Notes under the pieces: generated by a model
Database searches by the model: none
The model's input: only the letters and a program-made list of their open reading frames with translations
Told to the model about the DNA's origin: nothing
From: LH-M37 sp965602855
GTDB taxonomy: Bacteria > Pseudomonadota > Gammaproteobacteria > SZUA-229
Assembly (NCBI GenBank): GCA_965602855.1
Contig: CBFCZV010000044.1
Location: 1-12,940, forward strand
Length of the DNA stretch: 12,940 bases
Direction: 5' to 3'
Shown here: positions 7,024-12,940 of the stretch, one piece after another
How positions within the stretch are numbered: position 1 is the stretch's first letter
Layout: each line of letters begins with the position of its first letter
Program-made: the position numbers and the translations under genes

Positions 7024-7347
7024 ATGAGTAACCAGCAAAACGATTTTGATTTCGATGATGGTCTGGCGGTTGAAGAAGATCGGCCGAAGCTAGAAGAACC
7101 AAAGCAATATAAAGTTGTACTGGTAAATGACGACTATACTCCTATGGAGTTTGTTATTGAGATTTTATCCATGTTCTTTGGTATGGATTCTGATAAAGCC
7201 ACTCGAGTTATGATGGCAGTGCATACTAAAGGAAAGGGGATATGCGGCGTTTTTAGCTATGAAATTGCCGAGACTAAAGTTGACCAGGTGAATGAGTTTT
7301 CGAGAGTAAACCAGCACCCGTTGATGTGCTCCATGGAGGAGGTTTAG
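7024..7347 (+). CDS. clpS: ClpS, N-end rule adaptor for ClpAP
   Basis: The product is 107 residues, almost the same as the Escherichia coli protein. ClpS binds substrates with destabilising N-terminal residues and delivers them to ClpA for unfolding and degradation by ClpP in the cytoplasm. The disordered acidic N-terminal extension (about 1-27) is followed by the core YKVVLVNDDYTPMEFVIEIL, containing Asn35, Asp36, Asp37 and Met41 of the N-degron pocket. MMAVHTKGKGICGVF follows with pocket His67, then VNQHPLMCSMEEV at the C-terminus. All expected pocket residues are present. A modest GAG lies upstream of the ATG at 7024. clpA starts 42 bp after the stop on the same strand, the standard arrangement. 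Confidence 0.97.
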   Translation: MSNQQNDFDFDDGLAVEEDRPKLEEPKQYKVVLVNDDYTPMEFVIEILSMFFGMDSDKATRVMMAVHTKGKGICGVFSYEIAETKVDQVNEFSRVNQHPLMCSMEEV

Positions 7348-7389
7348 AAGTTCATAGTTATATTTGTACACGAATGAAGAGGTATCGTT

Positions 7390-9651
7390 ATGTTGAGTAA
7401 AGAGCTTGAATTATCATTGAATGAAGCATTCAGTGAAGCGCGTGATAAGCGTCACGAATACATAACAGTTGAACATCTGCTTTTGGCTCTGTTGGACAAT
7501 AGCAGTGCCAATTCAGTGCTGCAGGCCTGTGGTGCTGATCTTAATTTGCTCGCTAGTGAGCTACGTGAATATCTGGAAAAACACACCCCGGTTTTTGGTG
7601 ATGTTGTTGGTGGTGAAGTACAACCAACGCTAGGTTTTCAGCGCGTGCTACAACGTGCCGTTTTTCACGTTCAATCCTCTGGTAAGAAGGAAGTAGTTGG
7701 TGCTAACGTGTTGGTCGCTATGTTTGGTGAGCAGGAATCGCAGGCGGTTTATTTGCTGAGCCAGCAGAATGTTAATCGTCTTGATATTGTTAATTATATT
7801 TCGCACGGCATTACCAAAGTAGCAGATGATCTTGAGGATCTGGAAGGCTTTACTCAGGATGAGCAAAGTAATGATCCTGATCAGCAACCGCTGGAAAATT
7901 ATACAACCAATCTTAATCAACGTGCTATGCAGGGACACATAGATCCGTTGATTGGTCGTGATGATGAGATAGAGCGCACGATACAGACGCTGTGTCGTCG
8001 TAGAAAAAATAACCCTCTGTTGGTGGGCGAGGCCGGTGTCGGTAAAACTGCACTGGCTGAAGGTCTGGCAAAAAAAATCGTTGATAAAGAAGTACCCGAA
8101 ATATTAAATGACTGCACCATTTATTCGCTGGATTTAGGCGCGCTGGTTGCGGGCACTAAATATCGTGGTGATTTTGAAAAACGTTTAAAAGCGGTGTTGA
8201 AACATTTGAAACAGCGCAAAGGTTCAATTTTATTCATTGATGAAATTCATACCATTATTGGTGCGGGCTCAGCATCGGGTGGTGTTATGGATGCATCCAA
8301 TCTGATTAAACCTGTATTGGCTTCTGGTGAGCTTAAATGCATTGGTTCGACCACTTACAGTGAATTCCGTAGTATTTTCGAAAAAGATCATGCTCTCGCA
8401 CGTCGCTTCCAGAAAATTGATTTACCCGAGCCAAGTGTCGATGAAACCATTGATATTCTGAAAGGACTGAAAACACGTTTTGAAGAACATCATGATGTGA
8501 AGTACAGCAACAATGCGTTGCGTTCAGCCGCTGAGTTGGCTGAACGTTACATTACCGACCGGTTCCTACCAGACAAAGCTATCGATGTTATCGATGAAGC
8601 CGGAGCGCATCGTCAGTTGAGCAGCAAGTCGAACAAGGCATCGATTAACGTGCACGACATCGAAGCTATTGTCGCAAAGATTGCACGCATACCGTCGAAA
8701 ACAGTATCAACATCTGATACCGAAGTGCTGAAAAATCTTGATCGTGATTTGAATCTGGTGGTATTTGGTCAGGGTGATGCTATTGACTCATTATCAACCG
8801 CGATTCGTATGTCACGGTCTGGTCTGGGTAATCTTGAAAAACCGATTGGTTCATTCCTGTTTACCGGTCCAACGGGTGTGGGTAAAACCGAAGTCTGTAA
8901 GCAACTCGCCAACATTATGGGTGTTGAACTGGTTCGTTTTGATATGTCTGAATACATGGAACGCCACACTGTTTCTAGATTGATTGGTGCTCCCCCTGGT
9001 TACGTTGGTTTTGATGATGGTGGTCTATTAACTGAAGCCATCAAGAAACAACCGCATTCAGTATTGTTGCTCGATGAAATCGAAAAAGCGCATCCTGAAG
9101 TATTTAATATTTTGTTGCAGGTGATGGATCACGGCACGCTGACTGATAGCAATGGTCGTAAAACTGATTTCAGAAATGTTATTTTAGTAATGACATCCAA
9201 TGCCGGTGCGCAAATGATGGATCGTCGCTCCATGGGCTTCACCGAGCAGAAACACGAACTCGATGGTGCAGAAGAGTTGAAAAAAATCTTCACCCCAGAA
9301 TTTAGAAATCGTTTGGACGCTATTGTGCAGTTTGGTCCACTGGATGCTTCAACGCTGTCGCATGTGGTTGATAAATTTCTGGTTGAACTTGAAACGCAAC
9401 TCGATGCTAAGAAAGTTTCAATCAATGTAGATGATGCCGCCAGAAAATGGCTGGCTGAGAAAGGTTATGATCCCAAGATGGGCGCAAGACCAATGGCACG
9501 CGTTATTCAGGACTACGTCAAAAAACCACTGGCAAATGCTTTGCTCTTTGGTGAGTTATTACACGGTGGTAAGGTTAATGTTTCTGTAGTTGATGGCGAA
9601 CTGGATATTCAGACGGAGTCGGTGTCTGAACCTAAGGCTGAAGAAGCCTGA
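7390..9651 (+). CDS. clpA: ClpA, AAA+ unfoldase of the ClpAP protease
   Basis: The product is 753 residues, normal for ClpA. It unfolds substrates by ATP hydrolysis and threads them into ClpP. The N-domain (about 1-145, with SKELELSLNEAFSEA and the EHLLLALL repeat) docks ClpS. The D1 module has Walker A GEAGVGKT (213-220), pore loop GTKYRGDF (255-262), Walker B LFIDE (281-285) and ARRF (337-340). The D2 module has Walker A GPTGVGKT (493-500), pore loop GYVG (537-540), Walker B LLLDE (559-563), FTPEFRNRLD (634-643) and sensor-2 GAR (698-700). There is no ClpB-type middle coiled coil, which confirms ClpA. The ClpP-docking loop reads MGF at 615-617 where Escherichia coli has IGL. An AAGAGGT Shine-Dalgarno lies upstream of the ATG. 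The tail after 735 is acidic. ClpP is not encoded in this window. Confidence 0.97.
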   Translation: MLSKELELSLNEAFSEARDKRHEYITVEHLLLALLDNSSANSVLQACGADLNLLASELREYLEKHTPVFGDVVGGEVQPTLGFQRVLQRAVFHVQSSGKKEVVGANVLVAMFGEQESQAVYLLSQQNVNRLDIVNYISHGITKVADDLEDLEGFTQDEQSNDPDQQPLENYTTNLNQRAMQGHIDPLIGRDDEIERTIQTLCRRRKNNPLLVGEAGVGKTALAEGLAKKIVDKEVPEILNDCTIYSLDLGALVAGTKYRGDFEKRLKAVLKHLKQRKGSILFIDEIHTIIGAGSASGGVMDASNLIKPVLASGELKCIGSTTYSEFRSIFEKDHALARRFQKIDLPEPSVDETIDILKGLKTRFEEHHDVKYSNNALRSAAELAERYITDRFLPDKAIDVIDEAGAHRQLSSKSNKASINVHDIEAIVAKIARIPSKTVSTSDTEVLKNLDRDLNLVVFGQGDAIDSLSTAIRMSRSGLGNLEKPIGSFLFTGPTGVGKTEVCKQLANIMGVELVRFDMSEYMERHTVSRLIGAPPGYVGFDDGGLLTEAIKKQPHSVLLLDEIEKAHPEVFNILLQVMDHGTLTDSNGRKTDFRNVILVMTSNAGAQMMDRRSMGFTEQKHELDGAEELKKIFTPEFRNRLDAIVQFGPLDASTLSHVVDKFLVELETQLDAKKVSINVDDAARKWLAEKGYDPKMGARPMARVIQDYVKKPLANALLFGELLHGGKVNVSVVDGELDIQTESVSEPKAEEA

Positions 9652-9680
9652 TTTTAGATTTCTATCTGTGAAATAAAACA

Positions 9681-9710
9681 AAAAAGCCTGTCATCTCTGA
9701 CAGGCTTTTT
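9681..9710. terminator. Strong bidirectional terminator between clpA and infA
   Basis: AAAAAGCCTGTCA (9681-9693) pairs perfectly with TGACAGGCTTTTT (9698-9710) around a TCTC loop. The 8-bp GC-containing core is flanked by A and T tracts on both sides, so each strand has a stem followed by a U-run. It lies 29 bp after the clpA stop and 25 bp after the infA stop, and can end both convergent transcripts. Confidence 0.92.
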
Positions 9711-9735
9711 AATTTATTCTGATAATCCAGAAAAG

Positions 9736-9954
9736 TTACTTGGCGCGATAAATAATGCGGCCTTTTTCAAGATCATAGGGTGTTAGCTCAACCGTCACCT
9801 GATCACCGGTCATGATGCGGATATAGTGCTTGCGCATTTTTCCAGAGATGTGTGCAATAACTACGTGACCATTCTCGAGTTCTACGCGGAACATTGTGTT
9901 TGGAAGTGTCTCAATGACGCTGCCTTCCATTTGTATTGCTTCTTCTTTTGCCAT
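9736..9954 (-). CDS. infA: Translation initiation factor IF-1
   Basis: The product is 72 residues, identical in length to Escherichia coli IF-1. It binds the 30S A site during initiation, with IF-2 and IF-3. The whole protein is one S1-like OB fold: MAKEEAIQMEGSVIETLPNT, then MFRVELENGHVVIAHISGKM, then RKHYIRIMTGDQVTVELTPY and a basic end GRIIYRAK. These blocks are nearly invariant in gammaproteobacteria. It converges with clpA, a common gammaproteobacterial layout, and shares the terminator at 9681-9710. A possible promoter lies about 45-70 bp upstream. The Shine-Dalgarno is weak (CCGG-type sequence 8-11 nt before the ATG). No tRNA-Ser gene, found at this place in Escherichia coli, lies between clpA and infA. 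Confidence 0.98.
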   Translation of the reverse strand: MAKEEAIQMEGSVIETLPNTMFRVELENGHVVIAHISGKMRKHYIRIMTGDQVTVELTPYDLEKGRIIYRAK

Positions 9955-9997
9955 GTTTTACCGGTGTTTGTTTTAGGGATTGTGCTAAAGCGTCGTA

Positions 9998-10025
9998 ATT
10001 ATCGTTAATTCTTGGCTGAACGCAA
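9998..10025 (-). promoter_or_regulatory. infA: Candidate infA promoter
   Basis: On the minus strand TTGCGT (10025-10020) and GATAAT (10003-9998) are separated by 16 nt and match the sigma-70 consensus at 3 and 5 of 6 positions. The predicted start lies about 35 nt before the infA ATG. Prediction by eye; the -35 is poor. Confidence 0.4.
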
Positions 10026-10055
10026 GTGTTTTATGGTTTTAGGCGGATAAAATTT

Positions 10056-10919
10056 TCAGGGTTGGGCGGCCATTTGGGGTTTTTTATGTGGCTGTTCGGG
10101 GCGCTTTGGCAACATATAGATAGGGTCGATCAGGGTTTTATTGGCGAAAACGGCGAAGTGCAGGTGAGGGCCGGTGGAGCGACCAGTCTGGCCTACAGCA
10201 CCGATGAGTTCGCCCTGTTTGACGGTGTCACCAGGTTTGACGTTGATACGATCCATGTGTGCGTACAGGCTGATGATGCCCTGGCCGTGGTTGATGTAGA
10301 CCATGTTGCCGCTGAAAAAGAAGTCACCAGCGTCGATGACAATGCCATCGGCGGTGGCCTTGACGGGAGTACCGGTAGCAGCGGCGATGTCCAGGCCATT
10401 ATGAGGTCTGCGTTCCTGTTCATTGAAGAAACGGCGTAGGCCAAATACGCTGCTGATGCGGCCTTCGGTAGGCCAGATGAAATTAACTTTGGGAATGGCT
10501 TCGGTTCTCAGGGTTTTGGCTTTTTTCTTGCGAATGCTTTCTTTGTTAATTCTCACCATATCATCTTCGTTAGGATTAACCTTGCGTTTGTTCTTGATGG
10601 TGAGGTGTTGCTCTTCGTATTTTTTAGCTTTGACGTGAACCTTGCTGTTCAGAGTGATACCGTTATGGTGTTTGATGGAGAACTCATAATCACCAGGTTT
10701 GGCATCAAGTGGAATGCCTGCCATAGCGACCCACATATTCTTATACGGGAAGACGGCGATCTGTTTATTATCGAAAGTGATTTCTGTGCCTTCCTGATAG
10801 TCAGGCATGGCGAGCAGGGCGATGCCACCCGGTACCAGTGCTTTTTCGGGGTAGGCCTGTGCTATGGCAGGTAACATCAGGCACAGCAGTAGGCAAAGAT
10901 TTTGAAATTTATTATGCAT
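10056..10919 (-). CDS. Secreted M23 (LytM-type) peptidoglycan endopeptidase
   Basis: The product is 287 residues from the ATG at 10917-10919. This start is preferred because it gives a clean Sec signal peptide (MHNKFQNLCLLLCLMLPAIA then QA, cleavage near 22). The longer frame to 11111 would overlap the divergent aminotransferase. Residues about 25-105 form an N-terminal beta domain beginning PEKALVPGGIALLAMP; 110-145 is a basic Lys/Arg-rich linker; 150-270 is the M23 domain. Zinc ligands are His173, Asp177 (HNGLD) and His254 (PHLHF); catalytic His are His221 (YAHM) and His252. All are intact, so the enzyme should be active on peptide cross-links in the periplasm. A Pro/Gln-rich tail ends the protein. 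It follows infA on the opposite side of a 101-bp gap and probably has its own promoter. The precise bond cut is unknown. Confidence 0.9.
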   Translation of the reverse strand: MHNKFQNLCLLLCLMLPAIAQAYPEKALVPGGIALLAMPDYQEGTEITFDNKQIAVFPYKNMWVAMAGIPLDAKPGDYEFSIKHHNGITLNSKVHVKAKKYEEQHLTIKNKRKVNPNEDDMVRINKESIRKKKAKTLRTEAIPKVNFIWPTEGRISSVFGLRRFFNEQERRPHNGLDIAAATGTPVKATADGIVIDAGDFFFSGNMVYINHGQGIISLYAHMDRINVKPGDTVKQGELIGAVGQTGRSTGPHLHFAVFANKTLIDPIYMLPKRPEQPHKKPQMAAQP

Positions 10920-10953
10920 GTTTGTGTAGTGTTTAAATATGTTTATGTTGTTT

Positions 10954-10966
10954 CCAGACGCTCTGG
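10954..10966. repeat. Short palindrome in the M23 / aminotransferase divergent region
   Basis: CCAGA (10954-10958) and TCTGG (10962-10966) form a perfect 5-bp inverted repeat with a CGC centre, in an otherwise AT-rich 99-bp gap between two divergent genes. -10-like AT stretches (TAATAT at 10973-10978) lie beside it. It could be a small operator; evidence is positional only. Confidence 0.25.
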
Positions 10967-11018
10967 ATAAATTAATATAGTATGTGCTTATTAAAACACA
11001 GTTCCTGATTAATTTTAA

Positions 11019-12164
11019 ATGAGTAGAGCGCAGACAATTCCACCTTTTCACGTTATGGACTTGCTGGCCAGAGCCAAGCAGCTGGAATCCGAAGGGCGTT
11101 CGATTGTTCATCTCGAAGTCGGTGAACCGGATTTTGCCACCGCCAGACCCATCATTGATGCCGGTATTCAGGCACTACGACAGTTAAAAACACATTACAC
11201 CGCAGCCACTGGCTTGCCTGAATTACGGCAGGCGATTGCGGGTCATTATCAGCGTAAGTTTGGTCTTGAAATCGACCCGCACCGTGTCGTGGTCACGCCG
11301 GGTGCGTCGGGAGCTTTGCAACTGGCTTTATCAGTGTTGACCGCAGCGGGTGATAGCATTCTGCTTTCTGATCCCGGTTATCCCTGTAACCGAAATATCG
11401 CCAAAGTTCTGGGTGTTAATAGTATTGATGTGCCGGTGACAGCGGAGTCGCAATACCAGCTCAATGCATCGTACATTGCTGAACACTGGCAGGCTGAGAC
11501 GCGTGCGGCCATGGTGGCGAGTCCATCGAATCCTACCGGTACGATTATTGAGCGAGATATGATGAAAGACCTGCTCGATGCGGTAAAAGAAAAAAGTGGG
11601 CATTTAATTGTCGATGAGATTTATCAGGGGCTGGTTTACGACGTTGATGAATACACGGCGCTGGCATTGTCGGAAGATGCGTTTGTGATTAACAGTTTCT
11701 CAAAATATTTTGGTATGACCGGCTGGCGCATTGGCTGGATGGTGGTGCCCGAGCAATTTGTTGATGCGGTTGATCGTGTTGCGCAAAATATTTTTCTCGC
11801 CCCACCCACGATTTCTCAGCACGCAGCACTGGTTGCGTTCGAGCCTGAAACCGATGAAATTCTGCAACGCCGCGTTGAAATATTTAAAGAACGTCGTGAT
11901 TATTTACTGCCACTGTTGAAGGAAGTCGGTTTTAAAATTACCGCACAGCCTCAGGGCGCGTTTTATATTTATGCGGATTGCAGTGATATTACCGATGACT
12001 CGTTTCAATGGACAAAAAATCTGCTTGAAAAAGAAGGTGTGGCGGTTACACCTGGTATCGACTTTGGTGAGTTTGAAGCCAATACGCACGTGCGTTTTTC
12101 TTACACGCGCTCGGTGGACGAATTGAAGCGGGCGATGTGCCGCATAACGCGATTTATTAAATAA
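11019..12164 (+). CDS. Pyridoxal-phosphate-dependent aminotransferase, class I/II (COG0436)
   Basis: The product is 381 residues, normal for fold-type I aminotransferases. The enzyme transfers an amino group between an amino acid and a 2-oxo acid in the cytoplasm. Key sites are visible: the substrate-cap region VGEPDF (34-39), PGASGAL (94-100) for the phosphate, Asn171 in SPSNPTG, Asp199 and Tyr202 (VDEIYQGLVYD), the PLP Lys229 in NSFSKYFGMTGWRIGW, Arg237, and Arg359 (HVRFSYTRS), which binds the substrate carboxylate. The ATG at 11019 is preceded directly by an in-frame TAA, so the start cannot lie further upstream; its Shine-Dalgarno is poor. The substrate cannot be read from the sequence (aspartate, alanine or aromatic types are all possible). 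The gene diverges from the M23 peptidase, and a DUF2797 gene follows after 16 bp. Confidence 0.93.
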   Translation: MSRAQTIPPFHVMDLLARAKQLESEGRSIVHLEVGEPDFATARPIIDAGIQALRQLKTHYTAATGLPELRQAIAGHYQRKFGLEIDPHRVVVTPGASGALQLALSVLTAAGDSILLSDPGYPCNRNIAKVLGVNSIDVPVTAESQYQLNASYIAEHWQAETRAAMVASPSNPTGTIIERDMMKDLLDAVKEKSGHLIVDEIYQGLVYDVDEYTALALSEDAFVINSFSKYFGMTGWRIGWMVVPEQFVDAVDRVAQNIFLAPPTISQHAALVAFEPETDEILQRRVEIFKERRDYLLPLLKEVGFKITAQPQGAFYIYADCSDITDDSFQWTKNLLEKEGVAVTPGIDFGEFEANTHVRFSYTRSVDELKRAMCRITRFIK

Positions 12165-12169
12165 TAATC

Positions 12170-12183
12170 AGGGTGTTCTTTTG
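12170..12183 (+). promoter_or_regulatory. Ribosome binding site deciding a TTG start
   Basis: AGGGTG (12170-12175) lies 5 nt before TTG at 12181-12183. The alternative in-frame ATG at 12202 has no Shine-Dalgarno in front. The residues between the two (KGNIRK) look like coding sequence of the family's N-terminus, so the TTG start is preferred. Confidence 0.6.
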
Positions 12184-12940
12184 AAAGGCAATATAAGAAA
12201 AATGAAAGTGGAGTTAACCTCGCCGGTTAATTATCAGTTACCGATAGGCGATGAACTGATTTCCATGAATGATTTGATTGGTAAAAACATTCAGCTGGAA
12301 TACGGTGGTGAAATTAACTGTGTTTCCTGTGGCAGAAAAACTAAAAAAAGTTTTGCGCAGGGTCATTGTTATCCCTGTTTCAGGGATCTGGCCGAATGCG
12401 ACATGTGTATTATGAAACCGGAGACCTGTCATTACGATGCGGGCACTTGCCGTCAACCAGAGTGGGGTGAGGAGCATTGTTTTCAGGCGCACTATGTTTA
12501 TCTGGCAAATTCATCGGGTGTGAAAGTCGGCATTACTCGCGGCACCCAAATTCCTACGCGCTGGATCGATCAGGGTGCGGGGCAGTCCTTGCCTATCTTT
12601 AAGGTTGCTACACGTTTGCAATCTGGTTTGATTGAGGTTGAGTTGAAAAAGCATGTGTCAGATAGAACCGACTGGCGCAAGATGCTCAAAGGTGATCCTG
12701 AGCCGATTGATCTAGCTGAAGTGCGTGATCGTATCGTGGCGGAATCTGCCTCGGTCATCGATGAGTTAAAACAACAATTCGGTGAGGATGCTATTCAGTT
12801 TTTGTCCGATGGTGAACAGGTTGAAATTGAATACCCCATAGAAAGTTATCCTGAAAAAATTAAGTCATTTAATTTTGATAAACAGGAAAAAATCGAAGGT
12901 GTGTTGCAGGGTATCAAGGGGCAATATCTGATTCTGGATT
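12181..12940 (+). CDS. DUF2797 family protein (C-terminus cut by window edge)
   Basis: The frame is open for 253 codons to the right edge, so only a short C-terminal part is missing if the family length (roughly 260-280 residues, from memory) holds. After a short beta-rich N-terminus comes a Cys cluster with three CxxC pairs: Cys47/50, Cys63/66 and Cys73/76, plus Cys83, Cys90 and Cys100. This is likely a zinc-binding module. Next comes AHYVYLANSSGVKVGITRGT (103-122), Arg127-Trp128, and IEVELKKHVSDRTDWRKML (151-169). This order resembles the GIY-YIG core of the T5orf172/MUG113 kind, but I infer this by eye. The role is unknown; nucleic-acid binding is plausible. The start is TTG. The gene is 16 bp behind the aminotransferase and probably cotranscribed, though no functional link is evident. 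Confidence 0.85.
   Translation, partial: MKGNIRKMKVELTSPVNYQLPIGDELISMNDLIGKNIQLEYGGEINCVSCGRKTKKSFAQGHCYPCFRDLAECDMCIMKPETCHYDAGTCRQPEWGEEHCFQAHYVYLANSSGVKVGITRGTQIPTRWIDQGAGQSLPIFKVATRLQSGLIEVELKKHVSDRTDWRKMLKGDPEPIDLAEVRDRIVAESASVIDELKQQFGEDAIQFLSDGEQVEIEYPIESYPEKIKSFNFDKQEKIEGVLQGIKGQYLILD

Noticed and set aside
9652..9735. tRNA gene between clpA and infA, as in Escherichia coli
   Set aside because: The 84-bp gap holds only the bidirectional terminator; no cloverleaf can be drawn.
10026..10439. 137-codon plus-strand frame opposite the M23 peptidase
   Set aside because: It mirrors the conserved M23 domain and has no Shine-Dalgarno or family motif.
10920..11111. 64-codon N-terminal extension of the M23 peptidase frame
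   Set aside because: It overlaps the aminotransferase start in antisense, has no signal peptide at its beginning, and would bury the real signal peptide inside the protein.
1..12940. Mobile elements, phage genes or CRISPR arrays
   Set aside because: No transposase, integrase, regularly spaced repeats or long terminal inverted repeats were seen.

Overview
The window reads as chromosomal DNA of a moderate-GC gammaproteobacterium. The signs are UbiG (ubiquinone synthesis), the adaptor/unfoldase pair ClpS-ClpA followed by a convergent infA, several lipoproteins with outer-membrane-type sorting positions, and a small beta-barrel protein ending in Phe. No tRNA, rRNA, transposase, phage gene or CRISPR array was seen. 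Genus cannot be assigned from the sequence alone.

Left part (1-3603, all on the minus strand). The transcription order is an MtaD-type amidohydrolase, a small outer-membrane beta-barrel protein, a large Ig-like lipoprotein overlapping it by 11 bp, then the start of ubiG, which runs off the left edge. The amidohydrolase and UbiG both handle products of S-adenosylmethionine chemistry. The barrel/lipoprotein pair sits between them and looks like an accessory insertion of unknown function.

Middle part (3604-6774, plus strand). A divergent promoter region with a perfect 9-bp inverted repeat precedes three consecutive lipoprotein genes, each with a lipobox Cys. They are an LpoB-fold protein, a TPR protein of the COG3014 type and an LPP20-family protein. 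Tight spacing and good ribosome binding sites argue for one operon building an envelope complex. The LpoB-like protein lacks the long linker of Escherichia coli LpoB, so the usual name 'PBP1b activator' is doubtful. This operon is the most interesting system in the window.

Right part (6775-12940). A 249-bp gap with a terminator-like hairpin leads to clpS-clpA, the N-end-rule adaptor and its AAA+ unfoldase. A strong bidirectional hairpin separates clpA from convergent infA (translation initiation factor IF-1). Next to infA on the same strand is a secreted M23 peptidoglycan endopeptidase. Divergent from it lies a class I/II aminotransferase followed 16 bp later by a DUF2797 protein that starts at TTG and is cut by the right edge. 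The DUF2797 protein combines a Cys cluster with a stretch resembling the GIY-YIG core.

There is no gene-free stretch above 300 bases. The longest gap is 6775-7023.
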